Source: a virus
Strand: one strand, 5' to 3'
DNA: 37,143 bases
Virus record (IMG/VR): IMGVR_UViG_3300046642_000534
Span: 1-37,143 of that record
In this document: positions 11,987-20,718 of the stretch, in pieces
Layout: each line of letters starts with the position of its first letter
Numbering within the stretch: the stretch's first letter is position 1
Program-made: the position numbers and the translations under genes
The notes under the pieces: model-generated
The model's input: only the letters and a program-made list of their open reading frames with translations
Told to the model about the DNA's origin: nothing
Database searches by the model: none

Positions 11987-12447
11987 TGCACGGGCCCCGG
12001 GTAGCGCACGCGCCACCTCTGCCAAGCGTCGACCATCGCCCGCGATTCGGGCAGCCCCGCCGAGCACGAGCCGGACGCGTACGCCGCAAGGCGCTCGCGC
12101 GGGCAGGCCCACCACGACGCCCGCGCGAGCTCGAGCCCGCGCTTGAGGCACGCCCTTCGGTCGGAGCCGTGGAAGCCGCGGATCTGGAGGAGGCAACCGT
12201 CTCGCCCGCCGCCCCGCACGCGCCCCTCGTCGACGTCGGCGCGAAGGCCGCTTTCGTGCACCGCAATCGAGACGAGGAGCAGCGCCGTTTCCCATTCCGA
12301 GAGCCCGTTGATGGGCCCCGACTCGTGGACCTCGGCGGCAAGGTCATCGGCGATCGACGCGTAGCGCACCGCATCCGCGTGGTAGCGCTCGATGCCGCCG
12401 CGCGGGGGAACGATGGCGAGGAGGAGAGCGAAGAGCAAGGGGCTCAC
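11983..12447 (-). CDS. Endolysin, lysozyme/transglycosylase-like with signal-anchor
   Basis: The product is 154 residues from a GTG overlapping the upstream stop. The N-terminus (SPLLFALLLAIVPP) is a short signal or signal-arrest-release anchor. The enzyme core shows LVSIAVHESGL with candidate catalytic Glu65, and RDGCLLQIRGF (82-92), equivalent to the GLMQI strand of lytic transglycosylases. Several cysteines in the second half may form disulfides in the periplasm. It should cut the glycan strands at lysis, together with the holin-like protein encoded just before it. Confidence 0.7.
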   Translation of the reverse strand: MSPLLFALLLAIVPPRGGIERYHADAVRYASIADDLAAEVHESGPINGLSEWETALLLVSIAVHESGLRADVDEGRVRGGGRDGCLLQIRGFHGSDRRACLKRGLELARASWWACPRERLAAYASGSCSAGLPESRAMVDAWQRWRVRYPGPVQ

Positions 12448-13058
12448 GGGGTGCCCGCATCGGCCGAAGCCACCTTCTTGTGGCGCGCCTTGATCTTCGG
12501 CTGCGCCGCGAGCTTCGAGTAGCAGGTCGAGTCCACCGCGAGCGCCGGCGTAGCGTCGGGCGTCGTCCTCGTCTCGACGTACTTCAAGCCGGCATCGGCG
12601 AGCTCTTGCCCCTGGACGCAAAGCGGCTCCCTCGAGGGGTCCGCCACGTCGAGCACCAGCGCGCAGAGCGCCTCGGCCCCATCGATGATCTTTGCCGCTT
12701 CCTGCTGCTCCGCGGGGGTGCAGGCCGCTTCGAGCAGCGCGGCGGAGCAGCAGAGCGCGAGCCCGGCGCCGCAGGTCATGGCGACGCGAGCGGCCGTCTT
12801 CGGGGTCGGGGGAGCAGCGTCATTCGCGGGAGGCGGCGCGACGCGGTAGGGCCCCTGCTTCGGCGGTTCGGCTTCGACGACGGGCGTCACCTTGCCACGC
12901 GCGAAGATGGCGCCAAGGAAGGCCACGAGGCCAACGATGGCAGCGTCTTGCTTGTCGGTCAGGTGAAGGCCGAACGCCACGGCGACGCCGAGCGCGAGCG
13001 TTACGGCTTGCACCAGCACGACCGGCTCACGGCGGATGAGCTTGAGAAGCGACCCCAT
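12444..13058 (-). CDS. Holin-like membrane protein with extra C-terminal domain
   Basis: The product is 204 residues. Two hydrophobic segments (about 12-31 and 38-53) separated by a short charged turn look like a class II holin. A Pro-rich stretch follows, and then a third hydrophobic segment (about 95-113, CGAGLALCCSAALLEAAC) and a Cys-containing tail with AAKIIDGAEALCALVLDVA. Met94 directly before the third segment could be an internal start for a separate lipoprotein-like product, although the lipobox is not ideal (Glu at -3). The start at 13058 lies after the stop of the preceding small gene. It would control the timing of membrane disruption. Confidence 0.55.
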   Translation of the reverse strand: MGSLLKLIRREPVVLVQAVTLALGVAVAFGLHLTDKQDAAIVGLVAFLGAIFARGKVTPVVEAEPPKQGPYRVAPPPANDAAPPTPKTAARVAMTCGAGLALCCSAALLEAACTPAEQQEAAKIIDGAEALCALVLDVADPSREPLCVQGQELADAGLKYVETRTTPDATPALAVDSTCYSKLAAQPKIKARHKKVASADAGTP

Positions 13059-13060
13059 AG

Positions 13061-13234
13061 CTATTTCCCCGTCGCGATCTTGATCGCCTTGTAGACCGCA
13101 TCCGAGACAGAAGTGACGGAGGGCGCGGGCACATTCACGGGCGGCGGCTGCGCCACGGCCAGAGCCGTCTTCAGATCTTGCACGGTGCATGTAAGCGGAG
13201 CGGCCTTCGGATCATCTGCATTTGAAACGAGCAT
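13061..13234 (-). CDS. 57-residue late protein of unknown function
   Basis: The product begins MLVSNADDPKAAPLTCTVQD and has a Pro-rich centre (QPPPVNVPAPS) and a helical end (SDAVYKAIKIATGK). A perfect AGGAGG lies 7 nt before the ATG, the strongest ribosome site in the late operon. It fills the space between the coiled-coil membrane gene and the holin-like gene. No family is recognised. Confidence 0.6.
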   Translation of the reverse strand: MLVSNADDPKAAPLTCTVQDLKTALAVAQPPPVNVPAPSVTSVSDAVYKAIKIATGK

Positions 13235-13241
13235 TTGAGAG

Positions 13242-13247
13242 CCTCCT
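13242..13247 (-). promoter_or_regulatory. Consensus ribosome binding site
   Basis: AGGAGG on the minus strand, 7 nt before ATG 13234. It decides the start of the 57-residue gene, and is unusual in a genome where most genes rely on stop-start overlaps. It overlaps the stop codon of the upstream gene. Confidence 0.8.
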
Positions 13248-13749
13248 ATTTGAGCAAGTGAGTTACGAGCAGTTCGGCGCCCTTGCCGAGGAGCGTCGCG
13301 GCGGCGAAGCCGATGAATAGAAGCCGTTGCATGCGGTGAACTTCTTTCCAGAGCCCCGACCCCTCGACGCCCATCACGGCGTTTGGGGCAGCGCCCACAA
13401 CCCGCTCGAGCCGCCCGAAGCTTCGAGTCATCGCCTCGATGTCGCCGCGATACTGCGCATGCAGCGCTTCGACCTCACGGCCGAGCGCCTGCGCGTCGAC
13501 ATCCGATGTCGAGCGGCGGGGCCGCTCTTCGAGAGCTTGGCGGATCTTCGAGATGTCGGTGCGCGTTTGTTCGCTCGCCTCGCACGCGGATTCGGCCGCG
13601 ATGGCCGCGCGGGCGCAGGTCCCGTCGAGCTCGCCGACATGCCCAGCGAGGACTCGCACGGCGCCGGCGATGTCGCCTGCATCGAGCGCATCGTCGACCT
13701 CGGCACGTCGGCGCTCATGGAGCGAGACGAGATCCCCGTTCCGGGTCAT
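13246..13749 (-). CDS. Coiled-coil protein with C-terminal membrane anchor (XhlA-like)
   Basis: The product is 167 residues. The N-terminal 130 residues are charged and helical (DISKIRQALEERPRR, QALGREVEALHAQYRGDIEA). The last 28 (MQRLLFIGFAAATLLGKG and onward) form a membrane helix ending in LLK. This topology is shared with XhlA-type lysis accessory proteins and with spanins, and the gene is next to the holin-like gene. GGGAG precedes the ATG, which lies 35 nt inside the end of the upstream gene. The lysis role is inferred from topology and position. Confidence 0.55.
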   Translation of the reverse strand: MTRNGDLVSLHERRRAEVDDALDAGDIAGAVRVLAGHVGELDGTCARAAIAAESACEASEQTRTDISKIRQALEERPRRSTSDVDAQALGREVEALHAQYRGDIEAMTRSFGRLERVVGAAPNAVMGVEGSGLWKEVHRMQRLLFIGFAAATLLGKGAELLVTHLLK

Positions 13750-13912
13750 GGATGATTTCTCCCGTGGATAGGTTGAGCTGATCCGTCGGGCCAAGCCCGT
13801 ACTTGATGCAGATGGAAAGATGCGCCTCGCGTGCCTTGAGCTGCGCGATCTCGGCCTGAAGAAAGAGCTCGCGCACGTGCCCGAGCTCGGCGGGGTGGAT
13901 GGACTCCGTCAT
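13715..13912 (-). CDS. 65-residue protein of unknown function
   Basis: The product has an N-terminal helix (GHVRELFLQAEIAQLKAREA) and a short strand region (LNLSTGEIIHDPERG). Its ATG overlaps the fibre gene stop (ATGA). Small proteins of this sort occur often between fibre and lysis genes of phages, but I cannot assign a function. It may be a fibre chaperone, though only the position suggests that. Confidence 0.6.
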   Translation of the reverse strand: MTESIHPAELGHVRELFLQAEIAQLKAREAHLSICIKYGLGPTDQLNLSTGEIIHDPERGSRLAP

Positions 13913-15216
13913 GCCGTCAATCCGATGTTGTGGATCGCCGTCTCGATGGAGTTGACCTTTGCGAGGACGTTGTTGATGGCCGTGTTGATGCTCGATTGCG
14001 AGGGGGATGCGCCCACGTCTTGATTTCCGAGCTGCCCAACGCGCGATGCCTGCGCGACTGCGCCGCCCGCATAGAAGCCGAGCCCGGTTGCGTTTGCAGT
14101 AAGCCGCACAGTGGTCCCTGCCTTGAGGCTTACGGCGCCCGCTGCGGTCGTACCGGTGCCGCTCGCGAGAACGAGGGCTCCGCCGTTTGCGGTGGATCCA
14201 GTGGCATTCTGCGCCTGAATCGTAAGAGCGGCGCCCGTGGCACTGTTCGTAACAACGTCCGCTTGCATGATCGTCGGAGTTACCGCCGTAGATGCAAATG
14301 CTTGAGTAACGACGGCTCCTGAGGTCGCCGTAATGGCGATTGCGCTGTATAGAGCCGTAGACCCGAGAAACACAGAATTTGAGGGGCCAGATGCATAATA
14401 TGCATCTCCCCCTGGAGCGGTGGACACCATCGAGCCGGACCCGCTCATCGAGATCCCTCCGGCGACACTGCCAAAATCTAGGTAGTTTCCGAAGTTCGAC
14501 CCGTCGGGCGCCTTGTGGGAAAAGGCTGCGATCGTCGTCGTACCCTGCTTCACGGTGATGGGTCCGGCCGTAGCAGCAGCGCCGCTACCGCCCGTGCCTG
14601 CTGCTCCGGATGCGAGAACGAGCTCGCCGCCGTTGTTATTTGCAGTCACCCCGGTCTGAAGCTGCCCAGCCTGCGCGCGGATCGTCGTGGTCGCACCCGC
14701 GTTCGCGCCGGTGCTCGCGCGCGTTGCTTGCGTCACGGTGAGACCTGTAACGGCTGCATCGAACGTGATCGCGCATGCGCTTGGGCTCGTCACGTACTTT
14801 GACGATGCGACCCCGGCTTTCGTGTTGAAATCGATCTCGTCGGCGTTCAGTAGAAACGTGGTGGCCGCGTCGGGCGAGCTCGTTACCGTGAGCGTTCCGC
14901 TTCCCGTGTTTGCCGTCGCCCCGGGCACGTCTTGCGTGAACGGGCAGGCGATGGACAGCGTCTTACCGCTCGCGACCGCGAACGCCGCACCCATCAGCAA
15001 CCGGATCACGCCATCGGTCGACGCAAGCGTGTAGGTGTCGGCGACCGTGTACGTGCCAGCGAGCAGGCAAAGGGGCTTGCCTTGGCTCTTCGCGGTGGCG
15101 AGCAGCCCTGCCGAGCCGAAGAGCCGTGCACCGTCATCGATGCTGTTTCCAAGCGGAAGCGCGAGCACTTCGAGATCGGTGATTTCCGATCGGTCAATGT
15201 CGAGGCTCATGGTCAC
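13909..15216 (-). CDS. Tail fibre / receptor-binding-type protein
   Basis: The product is 435 residues and rich in Gly, Ala, Ser and Thr. Two related beta-repeat blocks occur: TTIRAQAGQLQTG with NNGGELVLASGAAG, and ALTIQAQNATGS with NGGALVLASGTGTT. They are followed by VSLKAGTTVRLTANATGLGF, a pattern typical of trimeric phage fibre shafts. The end (INTAINNVLAKVNSIETAIHN) is a short coiled coil that could trimerise. The GTG at 15216 overlaps the upstream stop; ATG 15210 is two codons later. It should sit on the virion and touch the host surface; the ligand is unknown. Confidence 0.65.
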   Translation of the reverse strand: MTMSLDIDRSEITDLEVLALPLGNSIDDGARLFGSAGLLATAKSQGKPLCLLAGTYTVADTYTLASTDGVIRLLMGAAFAVASGKTLSIACPFTQDVPGATANTGSGTLTVTSSPDAATTFLLNADEIDFNTKAGVASSKYVTSPSACAITFDAAVTGLTVTQATRASTGANAGATTTIRAQAGQLQTGVTANNNGGELVLASGAAGTGGSGAAATAGPITVKQGTTTIAAFSHKAPDGSNFGNYLDFGSVAGGISMSGSGSMVSTAPGGDAYYASGPSNSVFLGSTALYSAIAITATSGAVVTQAFASTAVTPTIMQADVVTNSATGAALTIQAQNATGSTANGGALVLASGTGTTAAGAVSLKAGTTVRLTANATGLGFYAGGAVAQASRVGQLGNQDVGASPSQSSINTAINNVLAKVNSIETAIHNIGLTA

Positions 15217-15662
15217 ACCCATCCCTTCTTCTGCGCGGTAGCCGTGATCGTCGCCGACCCGCTGCTGTTGGTCCAGACAACCCGCAACCACCTGTAGGTG
15301 CAATCCTTCACCTGCATCATGACCGACGAGGCGCCAGAGACAACGATGCTCGCCACGAGTGCATCCGATGCATCGAGGAACTTCACGGCGACCCATCGGA
15401 CATCTGAGCCGCCGCCGACGTCAGGATCGGGCCTTTCGTCCAGGCCTCGCGACATGTCGTTGCACGCTTCGAGCGTGAGCGTTCCGGATGGTGTACCGGT
15501 CGCCGGGCATTGAATGTTGACCGAAAAGAGCCTCGCGTCTCCCATGTAGAAGCCGGCGCTCTTTTTCGTGGAGTTGAGAACGATCGCGTTCCACTGGGAG
15601 GCCGGATCCTGGCTTGCGCCGTCCGAAGACTGGGATTGAAGGTATGCCGTAACGGTACGCAT
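15213..15662 (-). CDS. Virion-associated beta-rich protein, function unknown
   Basis: The product is 149 residues. It contains SQWNAIVLNSTKKSAGFYMG, SVNIQCPATGTPSGTLTLEA and YRWLRVVWTNSSGSATITAT, a jelly-roll-like series of strands found in many small phage structural proteins. It lies between the ejection protein and the fibre gene and may link the two. Its ATG shares one base with the upstream stop (TGATG). Long frame extension upstream is a shadow. Confidence 0.55.
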   Translation of the reverse strand: MRTVTAYLQSQSSDGASQDPASQWNAIVLNSTKKSAGFYMGDARLFSVNIQCPATGTPSGTLTLEACNDMSRGLDERPDPDVGGGSDVRWVAVKFLDASDALVASIVVSGASSVMMQVKDCTYRWLRVVWTNSSGSATITATAQKKGWV

Positions 15663-18055
15663 CAGAGCACCTGCTGTCCTTTGAACTCGATTCGGGTCGT
15701 TTGGGTCGCGAGACCTGGGGTGTCTTTCAGGTGCGCGCGGCTCGAGCCGGCGCCCTTTTCTTTCTTGGCTTGCGGCGCGCCTTGCGGCCCCGCCGAGCCT
15801 CCCGGCGGATAGGCCTGCTGGTAGTTGGTCGAGTCGAAGTTGATTCCAGTCATCATCGACAGGCCGAGCTTTGCGCCCGCGCTCACCTTGCCCGCGAGCT
15901 TCGGATCGTGCGCCATCATCGCAACCTGCTCGACCATGCGATCGCGTAGCGTCGGATAGACCGCGCCAAGCGCCTCGACGTGCGCCGGCGTCAGATCGCC
16001 CGCAGCAATGTGCTCCATCACCGCCATGGGATTGTTGACGATCTCTAGCCGCTGCCCGAAGCCGCGGATCTGCTCGGGGGTCGGCGCCCATGGGCGGGTC
16101 TCGAAGGGCTTGGCCGGATTGGGGTTCTTCGGGACGGCGCCGGCGAGGTAGCCTACCGCGCGCTCGTGCGCTTGCTGCACGGCCGCCGAAAGCTCGGGGT
16201 CCTTGGCGTAGAGATGCGTCTGCGCTTCGAGCTCGCTCTGCACGCGCTGCGGATTGTCGAGCGCTTCGGCCACGCGATCGAATTGCTGCCCCTTGCTGAG
16301 CCCGTTGGCTTGCGCGCCAAGCGTGGCCTTGAATGGATCCGCCGAGGCCTGCTTCGCCGCGACGGCTTCACGCGTGAGAATCGATGGGATGGATGCAAAG
16401 GCCTTCGCGGCCGCTTGCGTGGTGTCCTTGGCGAACACCGAGCCCAACCACCCAATGGTCTCGGGCCGATCGGTGATCGCCTTCATGGCTCGGGTCGAGA
16501 GGGCAAGCGCTTTGCCGCCGATCGCATTGTCGAGCAGCTTCGACGCGATGCCCTTGACCGCGCCGTAGCCCACGATGCCGCCGAGAGGGCCGCCGATCGC
16601 GTGCCCTGCGATGCCGCCGACGGCGCCCGCGATGCCCTTCGAGACCATACCCACGCCCTTCGAGGCGAGCAGGCTCGCCGCCGTGGTCTGCGGGAGCGAG
16701 AGCGCTTGACCGATCTGCGCGAGCTGCTCTTTCTGCGCGAGAAAATCGCCGTAGCTCGTCGAGAGGCCTAGCGCGTTGAAGGCCTCGTTCATGGCCCGTT
16801 GCTTCTCGCTCTCGACGATTCCCGCGACTTGCCGCGCGATCTTCTCTTTGCCCGAGAGCTCGCCCGGGGCCTTGTCGAGTAGGGAGTCGAGCCCCTTGAT
16901 TCCCGTGAGCGAATCGAGGCTCTGAAAAGAAACCGGCTCGGGCCCCTTGGCGGCGATGCGATCGGTGATGCTCGAGAGCTCGCGCGCCTCGGCCGTGTAC
17001 ATGCTAGTTCCAAGCGCGGGCCGGGTCGCCATGACGTCGCCCTGGATCTTCGAGGCGAGGTCCGTCGGCTTGATGCCGAGCCGCTCGCCGAGCTCGGGCG
17101 GAGCCTTTGCGATCGCCGCGTCGAGGGACGCAGCGTGCTCGCTCATGGCGTCCGTCACGCCTTGCTTCATGGCGAGGAGCTCTGCGCGCGTCTTGCCCTG
17201 CAAGGCGTCCGGCGCGGCCGTGCCCATGAGCTCGCGAATGCGGCCATTGTTCATGGTCCCCGCTTCGTCCATGACCCCATGGGAAATGAATGCATCGCGT
17301 GCGGCGCCCTTCACGCCGCGCACGCCTTCGGACAGCGCGCCCGAGCCGAGACCGATGATGCCGCCGAGCCCAGCGCCCCAAAGAATGCTTTCTGCGGCCT
17401 CGTGCGTGTCGCCGTACGCCGCATGGGCGAGAGCTTGCGGGGCGGCGTAGGCGGCCCCTTCTGCGGCGCCCGTGACTGCGCGCGTGAGGAGTCTCGAGCC
17501 GAGCCCTGGGGCGGCCGCTTCGAGGGCCTGCGCGCCTCGAGCAACGTTCGCGGCGTCGAGCGCTTGGGCCCCGCGGGCGGCACCCTGCGCCTCGGCGCCG
17601 AGGCCTGCGGTCAAGGCGACGTTGGCGGCGAGTCCTGCGGCGCCGCCGAGGAAGCTCGCAGTACCGTGCTGGGCTTGCGCCCTTCGCTCGCCTTCTGCGC
17701 TCGCGCTCTGTTCGTGCTGCTGAATGATGTCAGGCACACCGAACGCGAGTTGATTCATCCCGCTCGTCGTCGCCGCCGTGAACGCCGAATCGTTCACCTT
17801 GCGCCACGCTTCAACCTGCACTTCGCGGGCTGCGTCTTCGTGCGGGAGAAACGAGAGCCCTTGATTCAAGGCAAGCTGTGCGCTCGAAGCGGGAAGCTCG
17901 TACTTCTTGCCCGTCGCATCCTGCATCACCACGCGCTGTTCGCCGAGTGGCTGGTAGCGCTGCGGATCCTGCTCGAGCAGGTCCGGGGTCGCATCGACGA
18001 CGCGCGCATAGGCGGCGTCGTAGACGGGCTGCGGGGTGGCAACGGGCTCGGTCAT
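15662..18055 (-). CDS. Large internal virion / ejection-type protein
   Basis: The product is 797 residues. Stretches of small hydrophobic residues with glycines (FLGGAAGLAANVALTAGLGA near 135; SKGIAGAVGGIAGHAIGG and PLGGIVGYGAVKGIASKL near 475-515) could insert in membranes. Long soluble helical parts lie between them (SEKQRAMNEAFNALG, QKEQLAQIGQALSL). In short-tailed phages such proteins are ejected to form a conduit through the envelope, and no tape-measure protein exists here to do this. No enzymatic motif (transglycosylase, peptidase) is visible. It is coupled to the next ejection-type gene by an ATGA overlap. Confidence 0.6.
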   Translation of the reverse strand: MTEPVATPQPVYDAAYARVVDATPDLLEQDPQRYQPLGEQRVVMQDATGKKYELPASSAQLALNQGLSFLPHEDAAREVQVEAWRKVNDSAFTAATTSGMNQLAFGVPDIIQQHEQSASAEGERRAQAQHGTASFLGGAAGLAANVALTAGLGAEAQGAARGAQALDAANVARGAQALEAAAPGLGSRLLTRAVTGAAEGAAYAAPQALAHAAYGDTHEAAESILWGAGLGGIIGLGSGALSEGVRGVKGAARDAFISHGVMDEAGTMNNGRIRELMGTAAPDALQGKTRAELLAMKQGVTDAMSEHAASLDAAIAKAPPELGERLGIKPTDLASKIQGDVMATRPALGTSMYTAEARELSSITDRIAAKGPEPVSFQSLDSLTGIKGLDSLLDKAPGELSGKEKIARQVAGIVESEKQRAMNEAFNALGLSTSYGDFLAQKEQLAQIGQALSLPQTTAASLLASKGVGMVSKGIAGAVGGIAGHAIGGPLGGIVGYGAVKGIASKLLDNAIGGKALALSTRAMKAITDRPETIGWLGSVFAKDTTQAAAKAFASIPSILTREAVAAKQASADPFKATLGAQANGLSKGQQFDRVAEALDNPQRVQSELEAQTHLYAKDPELSAAVQQAHERAVGYLAGAVPKNPNPAKPFETRPWAPTPEQIRGFGQRLEIVNNPMAVMEHIAAGDLTPAHVEALGAVYPTLRDRMVEQVAMMAHDPKLAGKVSAGAKLGLSMMTGINFDSTNYQQAYPPGGSAGPQGAPQAKKEKGAGSSRAHLKDTPGLATQTTRIEFKGQQVL

Positions 18056-19887
18056 GGCAGAGCCTTCAAGCCTGGGATCCCTTGCTGTGGCGGAGCGACC
18101 TTGCCGGCGTTCACGAGGATCGGAGTCTGCGGCGTTGGCGCAAAATGCGCCTTGGCTCGATCCTTCGCGCGCTCGATCGTCGCTTGAGATGCCGACTCAT
18201 CGAGCAGCATCGGCTTTGCTACCTGCTCGAGCACCGTCGGATTCAGCCGCAGCCCCTCATCCTTCTTGAGCAACGAAAGGATCTGCGCGTTGTACGCCTC
18301 GATTCGCTCCCTTTTCTTCGCCCCTTCTGTATCTGCAATGCCGGCAGCCAAGTAGTCGAGCGGGTGTTCCGTCGGCCGATTGCCTTGCAACCCTTCGCCA
18401 ACGCGATCAAGCGCAGCCAGATCCGTTTTCTGCCCCGTGATCTTGTCGAGCTCCTTCTGCGCGGCTTCGCGATTCTGCTTCGGGATGCCCGCAAGCGGGT
18501 CCACGCTCGGCCCCACGCCGCCCGGAACACCACGGCCGCCGTACGCCGACGCGAGCTCTTGCGCCGTGGGAGGCGCGCCTCCGTTCTTCACGCGCTCAGA
18601 GAAGTACTCATCAGCGGCCTTCTTGATGCCGGCGCGTAGCTGCGCATCGCCGCCCGCGCCCGCCGCCGCTTGCTGCAAGGCCTGAAAGCGACGTTGCGCC
18701 ATCTGCTGAACGATCTGCTCGTTCTTCGCGGTCAACCCCGCATCGATCTCGCCGAGCTTCGCTTGCTGCTCCGCGCCCTGGTACTGCGCGGCAGCCCCCG
18801 CCACTTCGAGGCGCCCCTTTTCATTCGCGTGCAACATCGCCTTGTCGAGCTGATCGCTTTCCCATTGCGAGCGAGCGAGCTTGTTATTCGCGATGTCGTG
18901 CCCAAGCGTCGCCTCCTTCCATTTCTTGTCGAGGTTCATCTGCTGGGCTTTGATGTCGTTCTCGATCGCCGAGTTGACGATCTCTTGCGCGTAGTTTCGG
19001 CCGCCGGCGCCGCTATGAGGCATCGCCGCGCCGAAGGCTCCGAGGGCGACCGCGATGGCCGAGCCAATGCGCGCGCCGGTGCCCTTCTCGTGCCAGTAGT
19101 GATCGGGGTCGATGTCCTTGAGCGATGCCGCTTGCGCCTTCGCGTCGTCCCACGCCTTGTAGGCGCTGTCGGTCGCACGTTGGTTGTGCGCGAGCTGCTG
19201 CTGCCCGATGTTGCCGTACTCGGCGACCGCGTTCGCATTCGCCGCCTGCGTGCGCCACGCGAGATCTTCCGCCGCCTGCGCTGCGCCGCCGACCTTCGCC
19301 TGTTGCCCCTCGTTCGCTTTGATGACGCGCCGATCGGACTCATCGAACTGCCCGAGCAAGGCCTTCAGGTTCGGGCTCACGCCGCCCGCGCCCGTCGGCC
19401 GAGGCGGAAGCCCCGGGTCGAGCCCGGGCTGCGCGGGCCCCGCGGGCTTGGCTTGGATGTCCTTCGCTTCGACGGCCGGGAGCGGGATTGCTTCCTTCAC
19501 GCGCGGCGCCGCGCCGACGGCCGCATTGGCCTCGACGGGCCCGCCGCCGCCGCCGGTCGAGGGAGGGGCCGAAAGGGCTGGGGCTACCTCGTCAGCCGCT
19601 ACTTTCGGCCCGCCGACGTTGACCCATCCGGGGCCGCCTGGCGTGCCCGTAGGAGGGCCGCGGCCGACCCAAGCGAATCCGTTTGCGTCCCCCGTCGGAG
19701 TCGTGTCCACGGGCGCTTGCTGGGCCGGCGGAAGGGCCGAATTGATGGCCACAGGCGCAAGATCGATCTGCTGCGGCGGAGCGCCGAAGCCTTGCGGCAG
19801 ATAGCCACCCGCTTGCAGCTTTGCGCGCGTCTGCGCGTCGAGGGCTGCGAGCTGCTGCGAGATCGCCTGCGGAGTAGGGTCGGCCAT
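18052..19887 (-). CDS. Second putative ejection / internal virion protein
   Basis: The product is 611 residues. The first 170 residues are Pro/Ala/Gly-rich and probably disordered. A long helical segment follows (AAQAAEDLAWRTQAANANAV to about 370), interrupted by a glycine-rich hydrophobic stretch GSAIAVALGAFGAAMPHSGAG near 280-300. The C-terminal third is again helical and ends in QQGIPGLKALP. Gene order and composition match the set of ejected proteins of podoviruses. The name is based on context, not homology. Confidence 0.55.
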   Translation of the reverse strand: MADPTPQAISQQLAALDAQTRAKLQAGGYLPQGFGAPPQQIDLAPVAINSALPPAQQAPVDTTPTGDANGFAWVGRGPPTGTPGGPGWVNVGGPKVAADEVAPALSAPPSTGGGGGPVEANAAVGAAPRVKEAIPLPAVEAKDIQAKPAGPAQPGLDPGLPPRPTGAGGVSPNLKALLGQFDESDRRVIKANEGQQAKVGGAAQAAEDLAWRTQAANANAVAEYGNIGQQQLAHNQRATDSAYKAWDDAKAQAASLKDIDPDHYWHEKGTGARIGSAIAVALGAFGAAMPHSGAGGRNYAQEIVNSAIENDIKAQQMNLDKKWKEATLGHDIANNKLARSQWESDQLDKAMLHANEKGRLEVAGAAAQYQGAEQQAKLGEIDAGLTAKNEQIVQQMAQRRFQALQQAAAGAGGDAQLRAGIKKAADEYFSERVKNGGAPPTAQELASAYGGRGVPGGVGPSVDPLAGIPKQNREAAQKELDKITGQKTDLAALDRVGEGLQGNRPTEHPLDYLAAGIADTEGAKKRERIEAYNAQILSLLKKDEGLRLNPTVLEQVAKPMLLDESASQATIERAKDRAKAHFAPTPQTPILVNAGKVAPPQQGIPGLKALP

Positions 19888-19890
19888 GGC

Positions 19891-20718
19891 TTACGAGCTC
19901 CACCACTTCGCGAGTTGGTCGTAGATCGTCGGCGCCGGCGCGGCCGTCGGCGTGACGGCTGCCGGTTCAGCCGCGGCCGTCGGAGGCGTCGCCGATGGCG
20001 CAGGGGCCGGCGCGCCGGCCCCCGGCGGGAGAGGAGGCGCAGGCGCTACGGCGCTTGCGGGCGCCGCAACGACCATCGGCGGCGCGGGCGGCGCTGCCGC
20101 TGCACCGATGCCGCCCGTGATTCCCGTGGCTGCCGGCGGCGATACCGCTGCTGCGGATCGCTGCGCGGTCTGCTGAATGGCAGCGGACGCGGCCGCTTGC
20201 TTGTCGCGCGCAAGAGCGGCCTGGTACTTCGCATTGTCCTTCGCGTCCTCGGCCCGAAACTCCGTTGGGATAACCTTCGCCGCCGCGGCGTCGGCGGCGT
20301 TGAGCCCTTCGCCCTCATGCCGAATGAGCCACCCCTGATAGCTGCTCTGATCTTGTGGCAGATCCTTGCGCGCGGCATAGGCGCTGCCCTGAGGCAGGGC
20401 CCACGGTTGCGCGGCTGCGCGACTCGCGGCTTGCTCCTGCTGAAACGCGACCGCCGTGGCTGGCGTCACTTGCCCGGCCTGCGCGGCGTCGGTCGCGTTG
20501 AGTTTGGCACCGCGCTGCTGCCGCGACAGCAGCCATCGATCGTAACTGCTCTGCTCTTGCGGCAGAGAGCGGTGGTATTCGCTCCCCTCGGGCGGCTTCC
20601 ATGCCTTCACGAAGAAGCCAGGATGCCCCGGAAGCTCGGCGCGATCTTGCGGCGCCATCCATCCCGCTTTTTTCAGGGCGGCGAGCTGCGCGGGCGTGAG
20701 GCCTGCGGGATCAGCCAC
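19891..20718 (-). CDS. Ala/Pro-rich virion protein with internal repeat
   Basis: The product is 275 residues. Two copies of a block occur: residues about 50-78 (SLPQEQSSYDRWLLSRQQRG, ATDAAQ) and about 118-143 (LPQDQSSYQGWLIRHEGEG, AADAAA). Each has the core LPQ-E/D-QSSY-x-x-WL. The second half is Ala/Pro low complexity and ends IYDQLAKWWSS. It lies 3 nt from the next gene and overlaps the S74 gene by 8 nt. Probably a minor tail or ejection component. Confidence 0.5.
   Translation of the reverse strand: MADPAGLTPAQLAALKKAGWMAPQDRAELPGHPGFFVKAWKPPEGSEYHRSLPQEQSSYDRWLLSRQQRGAKLNATDAAQAGQVTPATAVAFQQEQAASRAAAQPWALPQGSAYAARKDLPQDQSSYQGWLIRHEGEGLNAADAAAAKVIPTEFRAEDAKDNAKYQAALARDKQAAASAAIQQTAQRSAAAVSPPAATGITGGIGAAAAPPAPPMVVAAPASAVAPAPPLPPGAGAPAPAPSATPPTAAAEPAAVTPTAAPAPTIYDQLAKWWSS

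Noticed and set aside
13909-15216. Diversity-generating retroelement target in the fibre gene
   Set aside because: No reverse transcriptase, template repeat or adenine-rich variable repeat is seen anywhere in the window.
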